Of a stretch of 64,000 nucleotides of DNA, positions 17,602-25,570 are shown piece after piece; within the stretch, counting starts at the first letter, position 1; every line of letters begins with the position of its first letter. The DNA comes from Bin87 sp963666865. Its GTDB lineage: Bacteria > Chloroflexota > Dehalococcoidia > Lucifugimonadales > UBA3495. The translations under genes and the position numbers were made by a program. A model generated the notes under the pieces. The model had not been told where the DNA came from, ran no database searches, and saw only the letters and a program-made list of their open reading frames with translations. Where the stretch lies: NCBI GenBank assembly GCA_963666865.1, contig OY763072.1, forward strand, positions 2,294,001 to 2,358,000, in the 5' to 3' direction.

Positions 17602-18474
17602 TTAGGTCCGGCCCGGCCATCTTGAGCTGTGGTCGTGGTGGTGCAAAGCGTAGGCGCCGCCGGCGGCGTGAACCACCAATTGATGCCCGAAAGCATCGGC
17701 CAAAACGGACTCCAGAAGCACCTCATCCGGCGGGCCGTAAGCGATCAGGCGTCCATTGATCACGGCCACGTCGCTGGCTCGGGTCGAAACGCAAGTCAGG
17801 TTGTGGGTACACATGATGACCGTGGTTCCCTTGCCTCGCAACCGGTCAACGATATCAAGGAATCGGTGTTGAGCGGTTGGGTCCAAGCCTGCCATCGGCT
17901 CGTCGAGCAACAGGATTGCCGGTTGGGGCGCAATGGCGCGGGCCAAAAGGGCCCGGCGACGCTGGCCGCCGGACAACTCCCCAATGCCACGCCGGCGCAG
18001 GTCCGCCAGGTCCACGGTGGCCAGCGCTTCGGCGGCGGCTTCGCGGTTCGCCCGGCTATGGGCCTTGAACAAGCCGCGTTGCGGCGTCAAACCCATCATC
18101 GCAACGTCCCAGACTGAAACCGGAAAATTCCAGTCCACCTGCTCCGATTGCGGCACAAACCCGATGCTCTTCAGCATCTCCAAGCTCGGATGGCCGAGGA
18201 CGGTGACCTTGCCGTGGTTTGGCTCTACAAGACCCACCACCGATTTCAGCAATGAGGACTTGCCTCCTCCGTTGGGACCGATAATGCCTGATAGGCTGCC
18301 GCTCGCGATTGAGAAACAAACATTCTCCAACGCCACTACGGGCCCATAGCTCACGCTCAAATTCTCGAATGCCACCGCCTGTGGGGTAGAGCCGTCGTGG
18401 GTGTGGCTCTGGCCGTTGCGTAAATGGGTGTGCCCGTGTCCAGCGGGGTCGTGCGGGGCGTTATGATTGACCAT
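17602..18474 (-). CDS. ABC transporter ATP-binding protein, zinc/manganese (ZnuC/MntB-like) type
   Basis: A 290-residue ATPase of the metal-ion ABC group. Walker A is GPNGGGKSSLLKS near residue 65, the signature is LSGGQRRRALLARA, Walker B is ILLLDEPMAG and the switch His is in CTHNLT. The N-terminus (HDPAGHGHTHLRNGQSHTH) and C-terminus (YALHHHDH) are rich in histidine, as expected for zinc-related proteins. The ATG at 18474 lies 5 nt after the VOC gene, so it ends a five-gene operon. No permease or binding-protein gene is next to it. Confidence 0.85.
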   Translation of the reverse strand: MVNHNAPHDPAGHGHTHLRNGQSHTHDGSTPQAVAFENLSVSYGPVVALENVCFSIASGSLSGIIGPNGGGKSSLLKSVVGLVEPNHGKVTVLGHPSLEMLKSIGFVPQSEQVDWNFPVSVWDVAMMGLTPQRGLFKAHSRANREAAAEALATVDLADLRRRGIGELSGGQRRRALLARAIAPQPAILLLDEPMAGLDPTAQHRFLDIVDRLRGKGTTVIMCTHNLTCVSTRASDVAVINGRLIAYGPPDEVLLESVLADAFGHQLVVHAAGGAYALHHHDHSSRWPGRT

Positions 18475-18479
18475 GGTTT

Positions 18480-19406
18480 CTACCGGAACCAGTCGTCGCC
18501 GGCCGGAGGCCACGGGTTTTCGGCGTCCAAGACCTGCGAGAGTTGGGTGAATGCGCCTTTGAAAGTGGCAGGATGAAGCCAAATGCTATTGAAGCCGAGG
18601 TTGGTATAGTTGTCGGTGCGCCGTGACGTGGTGAACCGGATATCCTGGGTTTGAAGGTAGGCGTCGGTGGCCAATGAATCGGCGATCTCGTAGATAGTGA
18701 GATAAATCCCCTCTCCGTAACGAGCCAGGAAGCGTCCCGATGGAGAATCCGGGCTGGTCGGCTGCGCCAGTTCGATGAAAGTATCGCCACCGGTCAGCGG
18801 AAGAACCGCGATCTCCAGGTCGGTGAAGCTGATTTCGAACCTGCGGGTGGGTTGCAACCCGAACATATGGCTCCAGTGAGCAATGGCCGCGTCCAGATCG
18901 TTGACGATTACGGCCATCTGGCGCAGCTGAAGCGTGCCGGGTTGGTGATCGGAAGCCGGCCAGCCGGGACCGGCGGCCGGCCACGGATTGTCCGGGTCGG
19001 TCACCTCGATTATTTCCAGGAAGGCGCCGTTGCAGGATGCCGGGTGCAGGAATGCGGAACGGCTGCCGTCATGCTCGGTTTCGCCCGTTATGCGGACGCC
19101 GAGGTCTCGCAGGTGGGGGATGAGACGGTCGTACTCCGTAGTCTCAAAGACTATCAGGTACGGGGCCTCGCCGCGACGCTGTAGAAAACGTGCGCCAGCG
19201 GAATTTTCCTGATTGGTCAAAGATCGCGCTGGAGCTAGCAGTTCCACGAACGTGCCCTTGCCGGCTGGCAACACCGCGTTGTTCAAACCGAACTGCGGAA
19301 GAGCGCCGGTCCGGGACGGGCTCATTCCCAGAATGCGACCGTAGAGGTCGATCGCCTCCGGCAGGTCGTTCACCATCATCGCGATTTGTCGAAGTTTGTG
19401 CAGCAT
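18480..19406 (-). CDS. Two-domain VOC (glyoxalase/dioxygenase fold) protein
   Basis: A 308-residue protein made of two vicinal-oxygen-chelate modules. Each begins with a similar strand (LRQIAMMVNDLPEAI at residue ~5 and LRQMAVIVNDLDAAI at ~161) and ends with a metal-side Glu (GAFLEIIEV, FIELAQ). The second module's C-terminus reads GAFTQLSQV where the first has GAFLEIIEV. Such proteins include methylmalonyl-CoA epimerases, glyoxalases and dioxygenases; the reaction here is not identifiable. It sits 7 nt after the MaoC-like gene and 5 nt before the ABC ATPase, within the same operon. Confidence 0.85.
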   Translation of the reverse strand: MLHKLRQIAMMVNDLPEAIDLYGRILGMSPSRTGALPQFGLNNAVLPAGKGTFVELLAPARSLTNQENSAGARFLQRRGEAPYLIVFETTEYDRLIPHLRDLGVRITGETEHDGSRSAFLHPASCNGAFLEIIEVTDPDNPWPAAGPGWPASDHQPGTLQLRQMAVIVNDLDAAIAHWSHMFGLQPTRRFEISFTDLEIAVLPLTGGDTFIELAQPTSPDSPSGRFLARYGEGIYLTIYEIADSLATDAYLQTQDIRFTTSRRTDNYTNLGFNSIWLHPATFKGAFTQLSQVLDAENPWPPAGDDWFR

Positions 19407-19413
19407 AAAATGA

Positions 19414-19854
19414 TTAATCGCGCGAGGGCAAATCCAACCGGGCGGTGCCGATTACGTAAGGTCGGTCAGGAACCGGGCCGGTCATCGTGATGTCGCATTG
19501 AACGTGGTTGCCATCAGCGTCCTGGTCGGTGTCGCTGATCTGGATGCCCACGTGCAAAGGCTGATTGTGAGGAACTGTGCCCCGGAAAACTAGGTCCAGG
19601 TCGGCCAAGGTTCCGGCCCCCGCCCAATCGGTAAGGACCCGGGATATCAGCGCCATGGTCATAATGCCGGGGACGATGGGCGCGTCCAGTCCAACTTTTT
19701 CCGCCTCACCCTGGTCGGTGAAGCGGTTGGGCGCCGGGTTGCCCCACAGCGAGCAGAAGTCCACGACTTGATCGTCAGCGACGGAGAGGATAGTGGGGCC
19801 TATTTCGTCGCCCAACTCCACATCTTCAAAATACAATTTGGCGGATTGAGACAT
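19414..19854 (-). CDS. MaoC-like hot-dog protein, second of a pair
   Basis: A 146-residue single hot-dog domain related to MaoC-type enoyl-CoA hydratases. The start FEDVELGDEIGP and the VPGIMTMALISRVLTDW helix are typical. At the position of the usual Asp-x4-His catalytic motif the sequence reads WGNPAPNRF, so both catalytic residues seem to be missing. It follows the other hot-dog gene by 7 nt, and the two probably form a heterodimer, as in HadAB-like or FAS1-like dehydratases. Confidence 0.8.
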   Translation of the reverse strand: MSQSAKLYFEDVELGDEIGPTILSVADDQVVDFCSLWGNPAPNRFTDQGEAEKVGLDAPIVPGIMTMALISRVLTDWAGAGTLADLDLVFRGTVPHNQPLHVGIQISDTDQDADGNHVQCDITMTGPVPDRPYVIGTARLDLPSRD

Positions 19855-19861
19855 ATGGGCG

Positions 19862-20314
19862 TCACTCCCTCACAACCTGGGAACGCTGCACGTCAGCCAC
19901 CACGACGCCGTCCTGATTGCTGAAGGTGGTTTCCCAAACGACGTGAACCATTGTGCCGGAGCGCCCGGTCTTGGTGTACACGTCCTTGAGATGGGACGAC
20001 GCCGTCAGGCGGTCGCCCACCACGATAGGAGCCCGGGGTTCCACGCGCTGACCGCCATGGAATTGGCGTCGGCCGAATTGGAGCTTAATGTCGGGCAATT
20101 CCCCACGCTCGAAGAGCGCGCAAAGGGTGGGTGGAGCGACCTGGTTTGCGTACCCGGCAGCGCGAGCGGAATCGGGATCGATAAAAACGGGGTTGTCATC
20201 GCCCACGCTGCGGACGTAGGTATCGACAATCTCTTTCGTCACCTCAAAGGGGCCAGACTTATGCTCGACGCCGTAGAGGGAGTGATCGTATTCGTAGTCA
20301 ATTTCGGTGGGCAT
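19862..20314 (-). CDS. FAS1-like/MaoC N-terminal-type dehydratase subunit, first of a pair
   Basis: A 150-residue hot-dog protein with the FAS1-like dehydratase pattern: VRSVGDDNPVFIDPDSARAAG near residue 38, then VAPPTLCALFE, then the central strand GRRQFHGGQRVEPRAPIVVGD. The catalytic Asp of the MaoC motif is retained in GDDNP but the His position is Phe. It lies 27 nt after the PHP gene and 7 nt before its partner. Possible substrates are CoA-linked 3-hydroxy acids; this is inference from the family. Confidence 0.82.
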   Translation of the reverse strand: MPTEIDYEYDHSLYGVEHKSGPFEVTKEIVDTYVRSVGDDNPVFIDPDSARAAGYANQVAPPTLCALFERGELPDIKLQFGRRQFHGGQRVEPRAPIVVGDRLTASSHLKDVYTKTGRSGTMVHVVWETTFSNQDGVVVADVQRSQVVRE

Positions 20315-20341
20315 GGATCGCGCTCCTGAGTGGACGGTGGA

Positions 20342-21007
20342 TCAGCCGACAGGTACGGCCGCGGTTTCCTGTATGTACATGGGCCTGAAGTCCCCTGACA
20401 TGAGGGCTTCGACCAGTTCCCGCTCATTGTGGATATTGGCATTGAACTCCGTTACGGCCCTTCCAATATGGCTGGCAAGGTGGGCATCGCTGCCCCCGAT
20501 GCCCAGATAACCCATGCGCTGACACAGGTCTTCGGCCCGCTCGTTCTCCTCGGGCTTGCTGCCCGCGTTGACGCGCTCGACGATGGACAAGTCATCGAAG
20601 ACCTCGCCCTGCTCCATGTACTCGACCAGGCCGATGCCGAAGCGGCCGGGGTGGGCGGGTACGACGAGGGCGCCGTGGTGTCGCGCGGCCTCGATGAGTA
20701 TGTGGCCGTCCATTTTGACGTCGCCGAAGTCGATGTCCTTGCCGAGGCCGGGGGTGATGTTATAGACCAGCATGTGTCCGAAGCGGGTGTCCAGTTCTGC
20801 CCCCTTGAGCACCATTACGCCGTAGTTACTGGCCAACTGGGAGTAATCGGCATCAAAGTCAAACTTGCGATGCTCGGTGAGGACGATGCCGTCGATGGTA
20901 TATCCGCGCTTGCGGAGCACCTGAACGAACTTGAGGTACTGTTCAACAGTAGCGCGCGAGTCGTCGGACGCCACCGAGTGGCAATGCAGGTCAAGGTACG
21001 TGGTCAA
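20342..21007 (-). CDS. PHP-domain metal-dependent phosphoesterase
   Basis: A 221-residue PHP (polymerase/histidinol-phosphatase) domain protein, which uses two or three metal ions to cleave phosphoesters. Motif 1 is LDLHCHSVASDDS at the very N-terminus, then LTEH near residue 45, the VVPAHPGR motif near 125 and the C-terminal GGSDAHLASHIG near 175. The start is a TTG at 21007, just before the first strand, with GGAGG about 8 nt upstream; the open frame further upstream does not look like this family. The substrate could be a nucleotide or sugar phosphate. First gene of the PHP-MaoC-MaoC-VOC-ABC operon. Confidence 0.85.
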   Translation of the reverse strand: MTTYLDLHCHSVASDDSRATVEQYLKFVQVLRKRGYTIDGIVLTEHRKFDFDADYSQLASNYGVMVLKGAELDTRFGHMLVYNITPGLGKDIDFGDVKMDGHILIEAARHHGALVVPAHPGRFGIGLVEYMEQGEVFDDLSIVERVNAGSKPEENERAEDLCQRMGYLGIGGSDAHLASHIGRAVTEFNANIHNERELVEALMSGDFRPMYIQETAAVPVG

Positions 21008-21134
21008 AACAAGGCCTCCGGGTCGGCCAAATGATCTGCGCGCATGGCAGACTGCCAACAGCCGATTATATGTTGCGCCGTTGGCGGATGCAACTGCGAT
21101 GCTTCGCGGAACGTCGCAACCGGAGGTGTCTGCG

Positions 21135-21908
21135 TCAGGCTCGGATATCAGCGAGGAACCGCCCGGCGCTCTGCCGAATAAAATCACCGATATTGACCGA
21201 CATCAGGCGGACGCCCCGCTCGGCGAATTGGCGGTAGCGGGCCACGTTGTCAACGGTCATCCCGGCGCCGGCCACCCCGATGATCTTGCCTTCCGCCAAC
21301 GTGCCGTTGATGACCTGGGTGATGGCGTCGTCCACGTCGGCCTGCGGCGGCATACCCATGGCCTGGGTGAGGTCGCTGCTGCCCACCAGGATGGCGTCAA
21401 CGCCTTCTACACTGGCAATTTCGCGGACGTTGGCGACAGCCTCGGGAGTTTCCACCATGCAGATGACCAGAGTCTCGCGGTTGGCTGCCTCGTAGTATTC
21501 GGCCGGGGGCAGGCCGCTGCCCAAGCGGTTGGTGCGCCCACCCGTGGAACTGCTGCGGTCACCCATTGGGTAGTAGTGGGAGGCCCGGGCAACGGCCTCC
21601 GCCTCGGCCCGAGTATTAACGTGGGGCACAATCAGACCCTGGGCCCCACGATCCAGGAACCGCAGCAGAGTGGAAGGTTCGGCGTTGGGCACCCGCACCA
21701 CGGGAGTAATGTCGTGCAATTCGGCGGCCCGGATCATGTTTTCAGATTCTGAATCATTGGACGACCCGTGCTCGCAATCAATCCATACCCAGTCGAAGCC
21801 GAGCACGCCATACATTTCCACGACGATGGGGGCGTAGAAGTTGACGCTGCCTCCGACTGCGATCTCGCCTTCGAGCAACTTGGCCTTGGCGCGGTTGGTT
21901 CTAACCAT
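21135..21908 (-). CDS. HpcH/HpaI-family class II aldolase (2-keto-3-deoxy-acid type)
   Basis: A 257-residue metal-dependent TIM-barrel aldolase that would cleave a 2-keto-4-hydroxy acid to pyruvate and an aldehyde. Family motifs are FDWVWIDCEHGSSND near residue 38, VRVPNAEPSTLLRFLDRGAQGLIVPHV near 75, CMVETPEAVANVREIASV near 150, and VGSSDLTQAMG. AGGAG sits 9 nt upstream of the ATG at 21908. Its leader holds a perfect 28-bp palindrome, and rnpB lies upstream on the same strand. Confidence 0.88.
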   Translation of the reverse strand: MVRTNRAKAKLLEGEIAVGGSVNFYAPIVVEMYGVLGFDWVWIDCEHGSSNDSESENMIRAAELHDITPVVRVPNAEPSTLLRFLDRGAQGLIVPHVNTRAEAEAVARASHYYPMGDRSSSTGGRTNRLGSGLPPAEYYEAANRETLVICMVETPEAVANVREIASVEGVDAILVGSSDLTQAMGMPPQADVDDAITQVINGTLAEGKIIGVAGAGMTVDNVARYRQFAERGVRLMSVNIGDFIRQSAGRFLADIRA

Positions 21909-21928
21909 AGTGGGCGCTCCTGGTTCAC

Positions 21929-21956
21929 GTAGGGGCGAATAATTATTCGCCCCTAC
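21929..21956. repeat. 28-bp perfect palindrome, copy 1
   Basis: The half-site GTAGGGGCGAATAA is followed directly by its exact complement. An identical copy is at 43317-43344. Read on the minus strand, this copy is followed by GTG, as is the other copy on the plus strand, so the shared sequence is 31 bp. It sits about 20 bp upstream of the aldolase start and downstream of rnpB, and as RNA would form a long hairpin. Confidence 0.85.
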
Positions 21957-21987
21957 ATCGTCGCAAATAATAGTGCTCATGGGAGAA

Positions 21988-22393
21988 TGCCGGGCGGCCT
22001 GTAAGCCGGGTTCTGTATCCGCCGTAGGCGGATGGTGACCATCTATCTAGCCCCACATCGGGTTTGAGCCGATGCGCCCCAATGGGGCAGCGTTGCCGCT
22101 GGGGTCGAGCGGCCAACCCGGGGACGGGCCGGACTCCCATAGTCCCTCTATTTGGCCTTGCTCCAGGTGGGGTTTGGCCGCCGGTGCGTCGCCGCACGCG
22201 GCCGGACGCTCTTACCGCCCGATTTCACCCTTGCCGCTGCCGTCAGGCTCACGGCGGTATGTTTCTGTGCCACTTTCCGTCTCCGATCCGCCAGAGGCGG
22301 ACCTGAGCCTGGGCGTTACCCAGCACCCTGTCCGGAAGAGCCCGGACTTTCCTCCCCAATCCGCCCGTGGCGGATCGCGGCGGCCACCCGGCC
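21988..22393 (-). ncRNA. rnpB: RNase P RNA
   Basis: On the minus strand the conserved P4-forming core GAGGAAAGTCCGGGCT occurs at about 22340-22355. The 3' conserved block AGATAGATGGTCACC and ACAGAACCCGGCTTAC lies near 22003-22045. The outer helix P1 pairs GCCGGGTGGCC (near 22392-22382) with GGCCGCCCGGC (near 21999-21989), setting the boundaries at ~406 nt. This is the ancestral (type A-like) bacterial layout. Three helices are capped by the same ATCCGCC-NNN-GGCGGAT hairpin. Short open frames inside are not genes. Confidence 0.93.
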
Positions 22394-22415
22394 AGCCCGG
22401 CTTTCTCCTATTGCG

Positions 22416-22444
22416 AGGCTAGCATAGGGCAAAACAAGGGTCAA
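22416..22444 (-). promoter_or_regulatory. Probable rnpB promoter
   Basis: On the minus strand TTGACC (22444-22439) and TAGCCT (22421-22416) are separated by 17 bp. The implied start near 22409 is about 15 nt before the P1 helix of RNase P RNA. Confidence 0.45.
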
Positions 22445-22478
22445 GAAAGTGTGTTCGCGGCGGAGGAATGCGCGTATG

Positions 22479-22484
22479 TATAAT
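22479..22484 (+). promoter_or_regulatory. -10 element for the 2-hydroxy-acid oxidase gene
   Basis: A consensus TATAAT directly preceded by TG lies 34 bp upstream of the ATG at 22518. No good -35 box is visible. Confidence 0.4.
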
Positions 22485-22517
22485 GCCGGATGACGTACCA
22501 AGTCTCGCAAAGAGGTA

Positions 22518-23636
22518 ATGGAAATGGCTACAGAACCGGTCAACATTTTTGAGTACGAAGAGATTGCCAGAGAACGGATCGAGAAAGGTCATTACGATTT
22601 CATTGCGGGTGGAGCGACGGATGAAATCACCATCCGCCGCACGCGGGCAGTGTTTGACTCCATTATGCTGCGCCCCAGAATGATGGTGGACGTGGACCAA
22701 CGGAGCATGGCCACCACGGTGCTGGGACAGGAGATCGCCCTACCCGTGATGCTGGACCCCGCCGGCAATCACAGCGCCGCCCATCCGGAAGCTGAAATCG
22801 CCACCGTCAAGGCGGCGGGCGCGGCCGGCACGCTGATGGTGCTGAGTTCCCACGCCTCCCGGACCCTGGAGGATGTGGCGGCGTCAGCATCGGGGCCGTT
22901 GTGGTTCCAGCAGTACTTCTTCAAGGACCGGGGGTTGACGCTGGAGATGGCCGCCCGGGCCGAAGAGGCCGGCTACTCGGCCATCTGCATGACGTTGGAC
23001 GCCAAAATCAAGCCCAAGCGGGAGCGCAATATCCGCAACGATTACGTGGGAGGGGACTCACCAAACTACGTACAGTTGGATCTGGGCACCCACACCTGGA
23101 AGTTCGCGGCTGACGCTCCCGCCGGACCCAGCGACATCCGCGACGTCGCCTCGACGTGGGATGACCTGGACTGGTTTGCGTCCAACATACGCCTGCCGGT
23201 GGTGGTCAAGGGGATCATGGCCGGTGAGGACGGCCGGCTGTCTGCGGAAAACGGGGCCAAAGGCGTCATTGTCTCCAACCACGGCGGGCGCTACCTGGAT
23301 ACCACTCCCGCCACCATCGAGGTTCTGCCGGAAGTGGTGCGAGCTGTGGAGGGCAACGCGGAGGTGTACCTGGACGGCGGCATCCGCAGAGGGACCGACA
23401 TATTCAAGGCGCTTGCGTTGGGCGCCCGTTCCGTGTTGATGGGCCGGCCCTTGTTCTGGGGCCTTGCGGTGGACGGCGAGGCTGGGGTCAAAGCGGTGCT
23501 GGATCTGCTGCGGGACGAACTGGATGCAACCATGGGGATGTGCGGCTGTCCCGACGTGGATAGCATCAGCTCCGCGATGATCGATACGGTGTCACCTCTG
23601 TTGGCGGCGTTCCCGGCCACAGCAGATTTTCGCTGA
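22518..23636 (+). CDS. FMN-dependent alpha-hydroxy-acid oxidase/dehydrogenase
   Basis: A 372-residue FMN TIM-barrel enzyme of the glycolate oxidase / lactate dehydrogenase family, oxidising a 2-hydroxy acid to the 2-keto acid. Family features are HYDFIAGGATDEIT near residue 25, LRPRMMVDVDQRS, LPVMLDPAG, LWFQQYFFKDR, VVVKGIMAGEDG, the catalytic His-Arg motif GVIVSNHGGRYLD near residue 252, VYLDGGIRRGTDIFKALALGA and VLMGRP. The usual Gln after HGGR is Tyr here. The specific substrate is unknown. AGAGGT precedes the ATG; the second ATG two codons later is an alternative. A GC-rich hairpin at 23649-23665 follows the gene. Confidence 0.9.
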   Translation: MEMATEPVNIFEYEEIARERIEKGHYDFIAGGATDEITIRRTRAVFDSIMLRPRMMVDVDQRSMATTVLGQEIALPVMLDPAGNHSAAHPEAEIATVKAAGAAGTLMVLSSHASRTLEDVAASASGPLWFQQYFFKDRGLTLEMAARAEEAGYSAICMTLDAKIKPKRERNIRNDYVGGDSPNYVQLDLGTHTWKFAADAPAGPSDIRDVASTWDDLDWFASNIRLPVVVKGIMAGEDGRLSAENGAKGVIVSNHGGRYLDTTPATIEVLPEVVRAVEGNAEVYLDGGIRRGTDIFKALALGARSVLMGRPLFWGLAVDGEAGVKAVLDLLRDELDATMGMCGCPDVDSISSAMIDTVSPLLAAFPATADFR

Positions 23637-23648
23637 CGGAAATTTTGG

Positions 23649-23665
23649 GCGCTGGACTCCAGCGC
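23649..23665 (+). other. GC-rich hairpin after the hydroxy-acid oxidase gene
   Basis: GCGCTGG and CCAGCGC form a perfect 7-bp stem with a 3-nt loop 13 bp after the stop codon. It lacks a T tract, so it may be a weak terminator or an mRNA-stabilising end. Confidence 0.35.
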
Positions 23666-23696
23666 AGCTTCGGCGCCAGCACGGCGGCGCGCCGCG

Positions 23697-23725
23697 TTGA
23701 CCAGCGGCGCGCCGATTGGTATGAT
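23697..23725 (+). promoter_or_regulatory. Promoter of the oxyanion ABC transporter operon
   Basis: TTGACC (23697-23702) and TATGAT (23720-23725) with a 17-bp spacer form one of the best promoter matches in the window. The implied start near 23732 leaves a ~190-nt untranslated leader before the binding-protein gene at 23923, which gives room for regulation. Confidence 0.55.
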
Positions 23726-23922
23726 TCAGCTCGCTAATGAGCAGCTCAGGCGCCGGCTTCACTTGACGACTTCGCCGACCACTCCGGGTTGAGTGGTGGG
23801 CGGGTGCGTTCCGCGCCAACCGACCGCGATTCTAGCCGTCATCCGCGCTCGCGTTCTCCGTCTTTCCCTTGCTTCCCTTTTGGCGTGTTCGCACGTCAAC
23901 CCAAACTTGACGGAGACGCGAT

Positions 23923-24819
23923 ATGCTCCCCAACTACTTACGCCGCGTCGGCATCGCGGCTTTCCTGGCCCTGGCCCTGCTTGCGTTGGCCGCCTGTGGC
24001 GGTGCTGACGCGAAACCCACCCTGTACATCGGCGGCATTCCCGACCAGGACGTAGCCATCCTGGAAGCCCGTTTCAGGCTGCTGGCCGAGCACCTCGCCG
24101 CTGAAACGGGGGTTGATGTCCAATACCTGCCCTCGCAATCCTACTCGGCGCTGGTCACCGGGTGGAAGAACGACGACGTGCAGTTGGCCTGGTATGGCGG
24201 CCTCACCGGCGTGCAGGCCCGTCTGGCGGTTCCCGGCTCCAACGCGGTAGCGCAACGCACGTCGGACGAGAAGTTCACCTCGGTCTTCGTGGCGTCTCCC
24301 GATTCCGGCATCGAGACGCTGGCCGACCTGCAAGGACGCACCTTCACCTTCGGCAGCGAGAGCTCGACATCCGGTAATTTGATGCCCCGCCACTTCCTGA
24401 GCGAAGCGGGCATCATGCCCGAAAACGACTTCAAAAGCGTCGCCTACAGCGGGTCCCATGACGCCACCTGGAAGCAGGTGGAAGCTGGCGCGGTGGAGGC
24501 CGGCGCTCTGAACGCCAACGTATGGCAGACCCGGCTGGATAAGGGCGAGGTTGACACCGCCCGGGTGGACGCCTTCTTCACCACCCCCGGTTACGTTGAT
24601 TACCACTGGGTCGTTCGACCCGGCTTGGATGAGGAGTTCGGTGACGGTTTTACCGATAAAACCGTGAACGCGCTCCTGAAACTGAACGCAGCCAACGGAG
24701 GCCGGGACAAAGAAATCATGGACGCCTTCCAGGCGGACCGTTTCATACCGACCAGCAATGAAAACTACCACGCAATTGAATCCATCGCCCGCGGCCTGGG
24801 TCTCATCACAGAACAGTAA
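23923..24819 (+). CDS. PhnD-like oxyanion ABC transporter binding lipoprotein (phosphonate or selenate type)
   Basis: A 298-residue periplasmic/extracellular binding protein. The N-terminus is a lipoprotein signal with the lipobox LALAAC (Cys near residue 25). The mature part has the PhnD fold pattern: IGGIPDQDVAILEARFRLLAEHLA, VQLAWYGGLTGVQARLAVPG near 85, FTFGSESSTSGNLMPRHFL near 145, and YSGSHDATWKQVEAGAVEAG. These segments resemble the group annotated as putative selenate binding proteins as much as phosphonate-binding PhnD, so the ligand is left open. First gene of a four-gene operon with overlapping downstream genes. Confidence 0.88.
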   Translation: MLPNYLRRVGIAAFLALALLALAACGGADAKPTLYIGGIPDQDVAILEARFRLLAEHLAAETGVDVQYLPSQSYSALVTGWKNDDVQLAWYGGLTGVQARLAVPGSNAVAQRTSDEKFTSVFVASPDSGIETLADLQGRTFTFGSESSTSGNLMPRHFLSEAGIMPENDFKSVAYSGSHDATWKQVEAGAVEAGALNANVWQTRLDKGEVDTARVDAFFTTPGYVDYHWVVRPGLDEEFGDGFTDKTVNALLKLNAANGGRDKEIMDAFQADRFIPTSNENYHAIESIARGLGLITEQ

Positions 24820-25570
24820 GCCGCCCGCCGTCCTGGTGGACCGGGTCAGCAAGGCCTACGGCGACGTGGTGGCGGTGCAACCCCTTTCGCTGGGCATCGA
24901 GTCCGGCGAGAGGGTCGCGCTGCTTGGCCCCAGCGGCAGCGGCAAGACCACCCTGTTGGCGATGATTGCCGGCGAGCTGGAACCGTCGGAAGGTTCCATA
25001 GCGCTCCGGGGCAAAAGCCTGGCCCAGTTGCGGCCCGGACGGGAACTGTGCGAAGAAGTCGGTATGATCCACCAGCAGTATGACCTGGTGCCGAACCTGT
25101 CGGCGTTGCAAAACGTCCTGGCGGGACGGCTGGGGCAGTGGAGCCTGTTGAAGTCGATGGTGTCGCTGGTTTGGCCGCGTGACCGGCAGCTGGGCCTGGC
25201 CGCCCTGGAGCGGGTCGGTGTGTCGGAGCGCGCCCGGGTGCGGGCGGCATTTCTATCCGGCGGCGAGCAGCAGCGGGTCGCAGTGGCGCGACTGCTGGTG
25301 CAGGACCCGGCCATCATCGTCGCGGATGAGCCGGTATCGTCGCTGGACCCGGCCCGCGCCGAAGAGGTGATGGGTATGCTGGCCGAATCGGCGCGCGAGG
25401 CCGGGAAAACCCTGGTGGCGACGGTGCACTCCGTGTCCGTGGCACGGGGTTTCTTCGACCGTCTCATCGGACTGCGGAACGGCGAGCAGCAGTTCGACTT
25501 GCCGGCACTGGAGGTCACAGACGCCCAACTGGATGTCCTGTACGCGCTGGAAGGGCTGAGGGATGAATGA
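24758..25570 (+). CDS. PhnC-like ABC transporter ATP-binding protein
   Basis: A 270-residue ATPase powering the oxyanion importer. Walker A is LLGPSGSGKTTLLAM near residue 55, the Q-loop region is MIHQQYDLVPNLSALQNVLAG (PhnC-like), the signature is LSGGEQQRVAVARLL near 165 and Walker B is AIIVADEP. The ATG at 24758 lies 62 nt inside the binding-protein gene; it is the only ATG that keeps the first conserved strand AVLVDRVSKAYG, though a GTG at 24835 remains possible. Its end overlaps the next gene by 8 nt. Confidence 0.88.
   Translation: MKTTTQLNPSPAAWVSSQNSKPPAVLVDRVSKAYGDVVAVQPLSLGIESGERVALLGPSGSGKTTLLAMIAGELEPSEGSIALRGKSLAQLRPGRELCEEVGMIHQQYDLVPNLSALQNVLAGRLGQWSLLKSMVSLVWPRDRQLGLAALERVGVSERARVRAAFLSGGEQQRVAVARLLVQDPAIIVADEPVSSLDPARAEEVMGMLAESAREAGKTLVATVHSVSVARGFFDRLIGLRNGEQQFDLPALEVTDAQLDVLYALEGLRDE

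Noticed and set aside
21930..21980. N-terminal extension of the aldolase (contains GANNYSPLR)
   Set aside because: That peptide is just the translation of the 28-bp palindrome, and appears again at the second copy; the real start is the ATG at 21908.
22064..22427. Several 80-116 codon frames
   Set aside because: They lie inside the RNase P RNA gene, whose conserved core and P1 pairing are clear.
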